A DNA stretch of 64,000 nucleotides, taken from Chlorogloeopsis sp. ULAP01. GTDB taxonomy: Bacteria > Cyanobacteriota > Cyanobacteriia > Cyanobacteriales > Nostocaceae. A program made the translations under genes and the position numbers. This document shows positions 36,973-45,114 of the stretch, piece after piece. How positions within the stretch are numbered: position 1 is the first letter of the stretch; the number at the start of each line of letters is the position of its first letter. A model generated the notes under the pieces. It ran no database searches, had not been told where the DNA came from, and worked only from the letters and a program-made list of their open reading frames with translations. The stretch covers positions 1 to 64,000 of the forward strand of contig NZ_JAUDRH010000006.1 of assembly GCF_030381805.1 (NCBI RefSeq), written 5' to 3'.

Positions 36973-37360
36973 CAACTTAGATTAAAAATGAACGAACGAT
37001 TTACAAAGTTTAGTCGATTTTATTTTAGCTGACCTTGAGGAAATAAGAAAACAATTCTTTAATTTTTTTATTTCAGCTACTGCCAAGTATATTACACAAA
37101 CAGCAGAAAATTTTTGTACTCTTTACCAATCTTCCCTTAATAAACTAATATTCAAAGAATTTTACCCATGCTGATAACTATCTGTAGTTTGTGAAGAACT
37201 GCTACACTGTATTTGTTTAAGTTTCCTAAAGCGTAGAAGGTTGCCTATTCGCATTGATTTAATAATTGGCATACAGAATGATAAGTAAAACTGATCCTTG
37301 GTCATTGGTGATTAGTTACTAAGGGCAAATGACAAAGGATAAACAAAAAAGCTAACCAAA
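36973..37360. other. Divergent promoter region, cyAbrB / Rrf2
   Basis: About 390 AT-rich bases between divergent regulators; it should hold both promoters. I see no clear operator palindrome. A short heptamer-like stretch (tcattggtgattagttacta) is near 37302-37321. Confidence 0.35.
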
Positions 37361-37804
37361 ATGAAATTAACTACCAGAGGACACTACAGTGTAAAGGCTT
37401 TATTAGATTTGAGCTTGCAGCCGGAGTATGGCCCTGTTTCGGTGAGAGCGATCGCCTCACGGCAAAATATTCCTGCTGCTTACCTAGAAAAACTACTAAT
37501 AGAAATGCGTCGTGCAGGATTGGTAAAATCAATTCGTGGTAGCATCGGCGGATACAAACTAGCACGAGATCCAGCACAAATTTCTTTAGGGGAAATTCTA
37601 GAAGCAGTTGGCGAAACTATTGAACCTCTACCCCATCATCAAGCTTCACGAGGACAAGCAGAAGATTGGGTAACATTTACTCTTTGGCAGAGGTTACACC
37701 AAAAGTTGAAAGAAGCATTATACAGTATTACTTTGGCAGACCTTTATTATGATGCTCGTAGTTGGCAAGCTTCCCTTGGGGAAGAAGCTAGTTTTGTGGT
37801 TTAG
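37361..37804 (+). CDS. Rrf2-family transcription regulator without cysteines
   Basis: 147-residue winged-helix regulator. The N-terminus MKLTTRGHYSVKALLDLSLQ and the recognition region IPAAYLEKLLIEMRRAGLVK then IRGSIGGYKLARDP are classical Rrf2. Rrf2 members that sense Fe-S clusters carry three clustered cysteines after this region. Here the equivalent stretch (GETIEPLPHHQASRGQAEDW) and the entire protein contain no cysteine, so a cysteine-ligated cluster is excluded; a pair of His remains. It is 67 bases upstream of cbiB, though a heptamer repeat lies between. Confidence 0.88.
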   Translation: MKLTTRGHYSVKALLDLSLQPEYGPVSVRAIASRQNIPAAYLEKLLIEMRRAGLVKSIRGSIGGYKLARDPAQISLGEILEAVGETIEPLPHHQASRGQAEDWVTFTLWQRLHQKLKEALYSITLADLYYDARSWQASLGEEASFVV

Positions 37805-37813
37805 TCAATGTTA

Positions 37814-37834
37814 GGGACTGGGGACTAGGGACTA
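37814..37834. repeat. Heptamer tandem repeat (gggacta)x3
   Basis: Units gggactg, gggacta, gggacta in the short gap between the Rrf2 gene and cbiB. Same class as the other heptamer repeats here. Confidence 0.65.
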
Positions 37835-37871
37835 GTGATTAGGTACTAAAATCCCCACAGAAATTAAAGAA

Positions 37872-38837
37872 ATGATATCTGTTATTGTTTTAATTCTTGC
37901 TGCTGGTTTAGATTACTTAATTGGCGATCCCTGGGGATGGCCTCATCCTGTAAGAGTAATGGGGTGGATAATTTCTCGCTTCAGCAAATTAGCTCTGATA
38001 TATTGTCAAAATTCCCTAACACAACGTTTAGCCGGAATTGTGTTAGGCATCGTCTTAATAGTAGGTAGTGGCATTGCTGGCTACTTAATAATTCAAATTA
38101 CCAGATGGTTGCATCCATTCTTAGGTATAGCGATAGAAAGCATTCTTTTAGCCAGCTGTTTTGCTCTTAAAAGTTTAAGGGTAGCGGCTCAAACAGTTTT
38201 GCAACCTTTAACATTAGGTAAAATTCAAGATGCTCGCTCTAGTTTAAGTAATTACGTTGGTAGAGATACAAAAAATCTGACAGAATCAGAAATATTGCGA
38301 GCTATTTTAGAAACAGTTACAGAAAATGCGATCGATGGGGTAATGGCTCCTCTTTTTTATACGATTATTGGTGCATTTGTGCCAGTAGTGGGTTCAGTAC
38401 CTTTGGTTTTGGCATACAAAGCCAGCAGCACTCTAGATTCAATGGTGGGTTATCGCCAGGCACCCTATACTTATTTGGGTTGGTTTAGTGCGCGCTTGGA
38501 AGATGGCTTGACTTGGCTTCCCTGTCGGCTAGCAGTAATAACTTTAGCGCTGCTGTCTGGTAAACCCTTGCACGTTATTAAAATTTGTCGCCGTGATGCA
38601 CCTCAAGATCCTAGTCCTAATTCTGGTTGGAGTGAGTGTGTCTATGCAGCAATTTTGGGCGTACAAGTAGGAGGTACGAATTGGTATGGTGGCGTAGCCA
38701 AGCATAAACCATTGTTGGGAGATGATATTCATGCGATCGCACCTATTTTTATAAATAAAGCTTTACAACTAACTAGATATTGTTTTTTGCTGTGGTTAGG
38801 GGTAAGTATTCTATTGCTAATCTTTTTAAAAAGGTAA
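37872..38837 (+). CDS. cbiB: Adenosylcobinamide-phosphate synthase CbiB/CobD
   Basis: 321-residue membrane protein of cobalamin synthesis, which attaches the aminopropanol arm to adenosylcobyric acid. Family landmarks are LDYLIGDPWGWPHPVRVMGW at the N-terminus, DTKNLTESEILRAILETVTE then NAIDGVMAPLFYTIIGA, YKASSTLDSMVGYR, and GWSECVYAAILGVQVGGTN. Several membrane helices are visible (ILAAGLDYLIG, GIVLGIVLIVGSGIAGYL, and a C-terminal helix LWLGVSILLLIFLKR). Length is typical. No cobalamin riboswitch could be recognised in the short upstream gap. Confidence 0.93.
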   Translation: MISVIVLILAAGLDYLIGDPWGWPHPVRVMGWIISRFSKLALIYCQNSLTQRLAGIVLGIVLIVGSGIAGYLIIQITRWLHPFLGIAIESILLASCFALKSLRVAAQTVLQPLTLGKIQDARSSLSNYVGRDTKNLTESEILRAILETVTENAIDGVMAPLFYTIIGAFVPVVGSVPLVLAYKASSTLDSMVGYRQAPYTYLGWFSARLEDGLTWLPCRLAVITLALLSGKPLHVIKICRRDAPQDPSPNSGWSECVYAAILGVQVGGTNWYGGVAKHKPLLGDDIHAIAPIFINKALQLTRYCFLLWLGVSILLLIFLKR

Positions 38838-38846
38838 TTATGGAGA

Positions 38847-38877
38847 TAGGGAACAGGGAATAGGGAACAGGGAACAG
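38847..38877. repeat. Heptamer tandem repeat (tagggaa/cagggaa)
   Basis: Four 7-base units alternating tagggaa and cagggaa plus a partial unit, between cbiB and pyrR. Related text (cctgttccctgttcccta) occurs in the other orientation at about 42461-42479 and 51845-51860. Confidence 0.7.
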
Positions 38878-38945
38878 TGAAAGAAAAAGGTAACTGATAA
38901 CTGACACCCACTTCCCAGTTAAGTTAATCAGGGAGATATGGGTAA

Positions 38946-39494
38946 ATGAATATTTCTACCAATGCAAAAGTGGTTGAGATTCTCTCATCTGAAGAACTTC
39001 GTCGTACTGTCAATCGTGTTGCATCTCAAATTGTGGAGAGGACACGGGATTTGTCGCAATTGGTATTAATTGGTATATATACTAGGGGAGTGCCTTTGGC
39101 ACAATTGCTAGCGCGTCAAATTGAGGCACTAGAAGGTGTATCTGTGGCAGTGGGAGCATTGGATATTACATTCTATCGAGACGATCTCGATCAAATTGGC
39201 TTGCGCACTCCTGCTAAAACTGATATCCCTTTTGATTTAACAGATAAAACTGTTGTGCTTGTCGATGATGTTATATACAAAGGACGAACTGTTCGCGCTG
39301 CATTAAATGCTGTAAATGAATATGGTAGACCAGAAGTAATTCGTTTAGCTGTATTAGTAGATAGGGGGCATCGGGAATTACCTATTCATCCAGATTTTAT
39401 TGGCAAGCAATTGCCTACTGCCAAAGAAGAGATTATCAAGGTTTACTTCCAAGATACCGATGGACGAGATGCGGTGGAGTTGATTGGGGATTAA
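38946..39494 (+). CDS. pyrR: PyrR bifunctional pyrimidine regulator / uracil phosphoribosyltransferase
   Basis: 182-residue PRTase-fold protein. The PRPP-binding motif is VVLVDDVIYKGRTVRAALN, which is diagnostic of PyrR, with LVLIGIYTRGVPLAQLLARQ upstream and LAVLVDRGHRELPIHPDFIG downstream. In Bacillus PyrR binds pyr mRNA leaders and has weak uracil phosphoribosyltransferase activity. No pyr operon or PyrR-binding leader is visible here, so the regulatory role in this organism is open. Length and motifs are complete. Confidence 0.92.
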   Translation: MNISTNAKVVEILSSEELRRTVNRVASQIVERTRDLSQLVLIGIYTRGVPLAQLLARQIEALEGVSVAVGALDITFYRDDLDQIGLRTPAKTDIPFDLTDKTVVLVDDVIYKGRTVRAALNAVNEYGRPEVIRLAVLVDRGHRELPIHPDFIGKQLPTAKEEIIKVYFQDTDGRDAVELIGD

Positions 39495-39777
39495 TTTTTA
39501 GTAATGGATTAATTCTGCGTAGTGCATCATGATAGCGTAAAAAAAATTTCTTTGTGCATCGGAATCTATTTAGGATATTTTTCAGTAGTCAGGTGTTGTG
39601 TATTTAATTTACAGATTAAATTTGCATATTTGGGGCGGGCAAGATGCTCATCCCACAAGAATTAAATTAACTTAATCTAATATATAGTGTACAAATTATA
39701 GAATTTTCAGTCGTTCGAGGTTGTATCAGTTAAAATCTCATATAAATTAGTCATCTGCTGAAGCGTAAATCAATCTT

Positions 39778-41784
39778 GTGTCCGCTATTGTTCGGGAAAT
39801 TCTGAAATTCTACACAGATCGCAAGGACTTTATTGACAATCTACTTTCAGGTGGGTTGCCTGCGATTTTACCAGCAGCGATCGCTTTCTTGTGGTGGTTA
39901 AGATGGCGACACCGCCAACGGCGTATTCCCCCGTCAATTTTCCCCTTTGAGGTAATTAAATCTCAAACTCAAGACTTGAAAAAGCGGATTCTGGGTGGAG
40001 AAGACAACGATCCTTTGGCAGATCGCAACATTGCCTACCAACAACGAGTAGCTAATCGCAACATTCGCCGAGAACTACAACAACTGCTAGAAGAACATCG
40101 CTGGGTGTTAATTTTAGGACGCACCGGATTGGGGAAAACACGGGAAGCCACAGAACTGGTAAATCATCTCAACCAACAAGGCTGGATGGTACTTTATCTT
40201 AAACCCAATGAATGGCTGGATATTCCGGCGCGGATGCCTACAGAAATTGGTACAGATCGCAAATTGCTGTTTTTCTTCGACGATCTCAATCAGAAAATGT
40301 ATCGCAGCCGCGAGGAGATATCGCCAGAAGCCGAGAAAAGCCCGGTGGAAAAGTTTAACGTGCCGTTGCAAGAAAGACTGCTGGAAGCGTTGGAACGATA
40401 CGAACAATTCTGCGGAAAAGAGGAAGTGCGGGTAATTGCCACAGCGCGGAATGAAAAACAGTCTAACTTTCCGGGAGAAACTAGCCCTTGGGAAAAATTG
40501 CAATGGGAAAAATATCCGAAGTTGTGGCAGCGATTTACAATTTATGAATTGCCTCAACCGGAAGATGATGCGATTATTGGGGCGTTAGCAGCAACTGTCA
40601 CCGAAGCTAAAATTGCTGCCGATCCGCAACAGTATCCCGAATTGGCAAGGCGCAACGATGCCACTTTTAGAAATGTGGTAGAGAATCTGCGACGGCTCAA
40701 AAACGATGGCTTATCTTTAAACCCCAACACCTACCGCGAAAGTTTGGGAAAGACTTGAGAAAGGCGCTACCAAGAGGCGGTGACGAGATATGCGATCTGC
40801 CGTTGTATTTATGATGCAGTTGACTTGTTGCAACAATTTGACATCCCACTCTCTCGCTTGACGGTGGAAGCAACTGCACTGATGTTGACAGGTGGGAATT
40901 TTTAGCAGCAGTTGCGGTATCGTTGGCAAATTCGCCGAGCTACCAATTTTTTAATTCACGCCGAACGCATCCTCACACCCCGCGATGGGCAAATTGAGGC
41001 AAAGGGTAGGCAAGTAGAAATTGGGAAATATATCCGCCCCTTACTTCGCTTGATGCTGAAACTGGCAAATCGATATCCTGAGGAAATGCATGCTTCACTG
41101 TTTAATTTTGGTTATCAAATGGCGCTTTTAGAGCGTTATAAGGAAGCAATTGACTGCTGGAATAAAGCGATAGAAATCAAATCAAATGATGAAAATACCT
41201 TGTATAACCGAGGTTTGGCACTGGCGAATTTGGGAAAATTTGAAGAAGCAGTTGCATCCTTTGACAAAGCGATTGAATTTAAACCCGACTTACACCAAGC
41301 TTGGTACAACCGCGGCGTTGCACTGGGTAATTTGGAAAGATTTGAAGAAGAGATTGCATCCTACGACAAAGCGATTGAATTCAAAGGCGACTTACACCAA
41401 GCTTGGTACAACCGGGGTACTGCGCTGACTAATTTGGGAAGATTAGAAGAAGCGATCGCATCCTACGACAAAGCAATTGAATTTAAAGTTGACGATCACG
41501 AAGCTTGGAACAACCGGGGCATTGCACTGGGTAATTTGGGAAGATTAGAAGAAGCGATCGCATCCTACGATAAAGCGATTGAATTTAAAGTTGACGATCA
41601 CGAAGCTTGGTACAACAAAGCTTGTTGCTATGTTTTGCAGGGTAACGTTGAATTAGCACTTGAAAATTTACAGCAAGCCATCAATCTCAATCCCGAAGAA
41701 TGTCGAGAATGGGCAATAACTGATTCTGATTTTGACAGCATTCGGCAAGATGAGCGGTTTCAGGCTTTGATTATTAGTGGGTAG
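39778..41784 (+). pseudogene. Membrane-anchored P-loop NTPase with TPR array, broken by two in-frame stops
   Basis: One frame runs from a GTG at 39778 to 41784 and is interrupted only by TGA at 40756-40758 and TAG at 40903-40905. The interval translates sensibly (YQEAVTRYAICRCIYDAVDL, then LQQFDIPLSRLTVEATAL). The N-terminus has a membrane helix (GGLPAILPAAIAFLWWLRW), then a P-loop ATPase: Walker A VLILGRTGLGKTREA, Walker B LLFFFDDLNQ, and a sensor-like VIATARNEKQ. The C-terminal part is five to six TPR units. No frameshift is needed, so point mutations inactivated it, unless the parts are now separate proteins. The layout resembles STAND-type sensor NTPases. 39778-40758 and 40912-41784 are the remaining open parts. 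Confidence 0.75.
41158..41656 (+). repeat. 102-bp internal repeats encoding TPR units
   Basis: Five 34-residue units in register, reading EAIASYDKAIEF then a variable loop, then AWYNRGxALxNLGRLE. The last two full units are almost identical at the DNA level, including the block gaagaagcgatcgcatccta, which indicates recent unit duplication. Confidence 0.75.
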
Positions 41785-41804
41785 AGATGCGATTAATCGC
41801 GTCT
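41785..41804. repeat. Short dispersed palindrome, copy 3 (immediately after the TPR stop codon)
   Basis: AGATGCGATTAATCGCGTCT, followed by gtacaat, is the third copy of the family at 1267 and 36156. It begins at the base after the TAG stop codon. Confidence 0.6.
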
Positions 41805-41832
41805 GTACAATTATCCATAAGTTGTCACAACG

Positions 41833-41999
41833 AACGCATAAGCTGTGGTTACCACACCAAACCTGTGGTTAGGAATGCATAAGCTGTGGTTACCACACTA
41901 AATGCTGTGGTTAGGAACGCATAAGCTGTGGTTACCACACTAAATGCTGTGGTTAGGAACGCATAAGCTGTGGTTACCACACTAAATGCTGTGGTTAGG
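41833..41999. repeat. 42-bp tandem repeat, four copies
   Basis: Four direct units of 41, 42, 42 and 42 bases. Each reads aacgcataagctgtggttac followed by cacactaaatgctgtggtta and gg; copies 2 to 4 are almost identical, and the first has one deletion and some changes. Each unit holds an odd palindrome TGTGGTTACCACA and a second ctgtggtta. It contains no ORF. Near-perfect identity of three copies suggests recent expansion. It lies between the broken NTPase-TPR gene and the NTF2-like gene. Confidence 0.85.
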
Positions 42000-42024
42000 A
42001 ATGCAGAATGCTTGCTAATTTAAT

Positions 42025-42411
42025 TTACCGCACAATCGGGCTGGCGTGATGATGTACTAAATACCACTTACCACCGAGAAGCTCGAACACATTTGTAGCG
42101 AGCGATCGCGCTTCCATTTTTCTGCCATTAATGACTTGCATAACATTTTCGAGCAACACAATATAGGCAACATTTTCACGTACTTCTGTGGCAATTATGT
42201 CTCTATTAATTTCTATGTATGGGGTATTTCTAAATATCTTTTCCCAGGAGCTGCGGATTTCTTTCCAGCCTTTGAGTATATTCCAGCCAGGATGAACGCA
42301 AAGGCTAGCAGTACCTTGAGACCATACTACACTCATAGCCTCAATATCTTTTTTTTCAAATGCTCGGTAAAAAGCATCATTAACGGCTAAAACTTCAGAT
42401 GTGTTTGTCAT
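42025..42411 (-). CDS. NTF2-like (SnoaL/DUF4440-type) protein
   Basis: 128 residues with the cone-shaped NTF2-like fold pattern: a helical start VLAVNDAFYRAFEKKDIEAM, then SVVWSQGTASLCVHPGWNIL and KGWKEIRSSWEKIF, followed by beta-strands VAYIVLLENVMQV and KWYLVHHHASPI. Such proteins include isomerases, hydrolases and ligand-binding subunits; no catalytic set can be named. It stands alone, downstream (in its direction) of nothing obvious. Complete length for the family. Confidence 0.78.
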   Translation of the reverse strand: MTNTSEVLAVNDAFYRAFEKKDIEAMSVVWSQGTASLCVHPGWNILKGWKEIRSSWEKIFRNTPYIEINRDIIATEVRENVAYIVLLENVMQVINGRKMEARSLATNVFELLGGKWYLVHHHASPIVR

Positions 42412-42516
42412 TTGTTAATTACTAATGGTTAATTGATAGTAATTAGTATTTACATTTTTTCCTGTTCCCTGTTCCCTATCCTTCTGCCTCATGCCTCCAG
42501 CATAGCTGCCTTATTT

Positions 42517-44409
42517 TCATTTTCCATTTTTAACTGCGCCAATTGTTTGCAATAACTGCTTTGCGGTGTAGGGTTTAGATAGAAAGGCTTTGACGCCAAT
42601 ATCGGTTGCGGCGTTAACTTTCTCGGCAGAAGCAAGCCCGCTAACAGCAATTACTTTGACATTAGGATTAATTTTTTGTAGGGTGCGGATTGTAGTTAAC
42701 CCATCCATTGAGGGCATAAGCATATCTGTTAAGACTACAGATATCTCATTTTGATGTTCTGCGTAAAGGGCGATGGCTTCAATGCCATCACTAGCTGTAA
42801 TTGCTTTATAGTTATAGGTTTCTAGGGAAGTTTTGGTAATATCGCGAATTGAATCCTCATCGTCAACCACCAAAATCAACTCGCCGTTTCCAGCAGGTAA
42901 CTCTACCTCTTGTTCTTCTTTTATTTCTGGTGTCTGTTGTGCTGGCAGAAACACTTTAAATTCGCTGCCTTTACCTATTTCGCTGTAAACACTGATAAAA
43001 CCACCGTGACTTTTGATAATTCCCAATACCGTAGAAAGACCGAGTCCGGTGCCTTTGCCTAGCTCTTTGGTAGTAAAAAATGGTTCAAAAATGCGATCCA
43101 ATATTTCCAGTGCAATTCCAACTCCCGTATCGGTAACAGCGATCGCTACATAGGCACCGCTTCGTGCATCTATATGCATTCTGGCATAATTGGCATCAAC
43201 TAAAAAATTCTCGGCTGTAATTTTCAATTTACCGCCGTTGGGCATGGCATCACGGGCATTAACACACAAATTCATTAGTACCTGATGCAGTTGAGTTGGA
43301 TCGCCAAATACAGTCCAAAGGTTTGGCGATATTTGGGTGGAAACTTCAATAGATTTGGGAAATGTTTCTTTAATGATTTGTTGAATTTCTCTAATCAAGT
43401 GCTTTAATTGCACCAAGGTGCGATCGCCTTCCATACCACGAGTGAAAGAAAGCACCTGTTTGACTAAGTTTGCCCCCCTTTTTGCATTGTTGATTAATAT
43501 GGGCAAAAGTCGCTGGCTACGCTCATCATTTAGTTGCGATTCTAACAGTTGCGCTGTCATCAGAATGGGAGCAAGAACGTTGTTGAGATCATGAGCGATG
43601 CCGCTTGCTAGTGTACCTATACTCTCTAATCGCTGGGCGCGTAAAAATTGTGCTTCCAGTTGTTTTTTTTGTGTTATGTCAGTATTTACAATTAATATAG
43701 ATTGTGTTTTGCGCTCAAATTTTTTAACTAGAGTCCAACGACTTTCGACAGTAACTTCTTTTCCAGATTTTGTTATTTGTTGTAGTTCACCCTCCCAAGA
43801 TCCATGTTTCATCATTGTGGAGAGTGCTTCTTGCAATTGCGATAAATTTTTTTCTTGCCAAATTTCTGATACTTTTTTGCCGATCGCTTCTTCTTTTCGC
43901 CAATCATAAAGGCGTTCGGCGGCCTTATTCCAATATAAAATTTGATTATCTAAATCCTGAACAAAAATTGCGTCAGTCGCAACATCCAACAAAGCTGCTT
44001 GTTCACGAATTTTATGTTCTGTTTGTTTGCGTTCTAGAGCATAGCGGATAGAACGTTCTAGCAAGGGGGCAGTCAACTGACTTTTTTCTAAATAATCTGC
44101 TGCTCCTGCTTTCATTGCCTCAACGTCTATTTCTCGGTCTCCTTTACCAGTGAGTAAAATGAGGGGAGCGCTACAGCCATTTGTCACAGCTTCGCGCAAC
44201 AATTCCAGCCCATTACCTTCACCCAAGCGGTAATCAACAAGATAGACATCATGTTGTCGAGAAGCAATTTTATCTCTTGCAGCGTGATAGCTACCCACCC
44301 ATTCTAACTCGCACTCCACTACTTGGAATTCTCCAAACCAATCACGAGTTAAAATATAGTCATCTTCATCATCATCAATTAGAAGAACTTGGATGGGGCT
44401 GTTTGTCAT
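42517..44409 (-). CDS. Hybrid histidine kinase: receiver-PAS-kinase-receiver
   Basis: 630 residues. The N-terminal receiver (1-125) has the acidic pocket VLLIDDDEDDY and phospho-acceptor Asp59 in VYLVDYRLG. A PAS domain follows (about 140-255, with VQDLDNQILYWNKAAERLYD). The HisKA domain has the phospho-His in LASGIAHDLNNVLAPI, and the ATPase has N, G1 and G2 boxes (NLCVNARDAM, AVTDTGVGI, GKGTGLGLSTV). A C-terminal receiver (about 510-630) has LILVVDDEDSI and VVLTDMLMPSMDG. No DNA-binding output. It lies 16 bases downstream of the Rcp1-like receiver gene and is probably co-transcribed; its kinase-receiver half closely resembles that of 47788-50604. Confidence 0.9.
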   Translation of the reverse strand: MTNSPIQVLLIDDDEDDYILTRDWFGEFQVVECELEWVGSYHAARDKIASRQHDVYLVDYRLGEGNGLELLREAVTNGCSAPLILLTGKGDREIDVEAMKAGAADYLEKSQLTAPLLERSIRYALERKQTEHKIREQAALLDVATDAIFVQDLDNQILYWNKAAERLYDWRKEEAIGKKVSEIWQEKNLSQLQEALSTMMKHGSWEGELQQITKSGKEVTVESRWTLVKKFERKTQSILIVNTDITQKKQLEAQFLRAQRLESIGTLASGIAHDLNNVLAPILMTAQLLESQLNDERSQRLLPILINNAKRGANLVKQVLSFTRGMEGDRTLVQLKHLIREIQQIIKETFPKSIEVSTQISPNLWTVFGDPTQLHQVLMNLCVNARDAMPNGGKLKITAENFLVDANYARMHIDARSGAYVAIAVTDTGVGIALEILDRIFEPFFTTKELGKGTGLGLSTVLGIIKSHGGFISVYSEIGKGSEFKVFLPAQQTPEIKEEQEVELPAGNGELILVVDDEDSIRDITKTSLETYNYKAITASDGIEAIALYAEHQNEISVVLTDMLMPSMDGLTTIRTLQKINPNVKVIAVSGLASAEKVNAATDIGVKAFLSKPYTAKQLLQTIGAVKNGK

Positions 44410-44425
44410 ATCTGCCTCCCACCGC

Positions 44426-44872
44426 TCATAGCGGCAGTTCTACGATTTCAAACCAGTATTTTCCTATGGTTTTCATTACTTCAACTAAAGCTGCAAACGT
44501 GACAGGTTTAATAATAAACGAGTTTGCTCCCAAATCATAGGTACGATAAATATCTTCCTCTGCTTTTGAGGTTGTGAGTACCACAACAGGGATTTGCCTT
44601 AGTTCTGGATCATCTTTAATTTCTCTAAGTGCCTCACGACCATCTTTTTTAGGCATATTTAAATCTAGCAAAATTAAAGCAGGACGGGGTGATATATGGG
44701 AATTAGCATATTGACCGCGTCGATGCAAATAATCCATTAATTCCTCTCCATCTCTAACGATGTATAGGTCATTTGCCAGACGACTTTCGGTCAAAGCTTC
44801 GCGAGCTAACATACAGTCATCCTCATCATCATCGGCCATTAAAATAGTGACAGTTGTTTGCCGACCCTTCAC
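44426..44872 (-). CDS. Single-domain response regulator, Rcp1-like
   Basis: 148-residue receiver without output domain. Acidic pocket LMADDDEDDCML, phospho-acceptor Asp in LILLDLNMPKKDG, conserved Thr-Thr in VVVLTTSKAEED and Lys in SFIIKPVTF. The sequence type matches Rcp1, the partner of the cyanobacterial phytochrome Cph1, but no phytochrome gene is nearby; the 45115-47550 kinase is the nearest candidate. The start is a GTG at 44872 with ggag upstream on the minus strand. Probably one operon with the hybrid kinase downstream. Confidence 0.88.
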   Translation of the reverse strand: MKGRQTTVTILMADDDEDDCMLAREALTESRLANDLYIVRDGEELMDYLHRRGQYANSHISPRPALILLDLNMPKKDGREALREIKDDPELRQIPVVVLTTSKAEEDIYRTYDLGANSFIIKPVTFAALVEVMKTIGKYWFEIVELPL

Positions 44873-45114
44873 TCTGCATTTTCTCCTTTTTACTATTCAT
44901 ATAATTAATTTATTCTTAAATTGCAACAAATCTCAGATCACAATAGTAAATAATTAGCTAGTTCTATTGTTACCATATTGTTACCATAAGTTATAAAAGC
45001 AAAAAAAAGTAATTTTTGCTAGGATGGGCAGTGCTTAACTTTCCTGAAACCCTTGTTTGTTAAGTTGTGAAGACTGCCAACTTGACGCTGCTCAACAACA
45101 GTGTAAGCTCTCAT

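Noticed and set aside
37805..37871. Cobalamin riboswitch ahead of cbiB
   Set aside because: The gap is only 67 bases and mostly heptamer repeat; no B12-box was seen.
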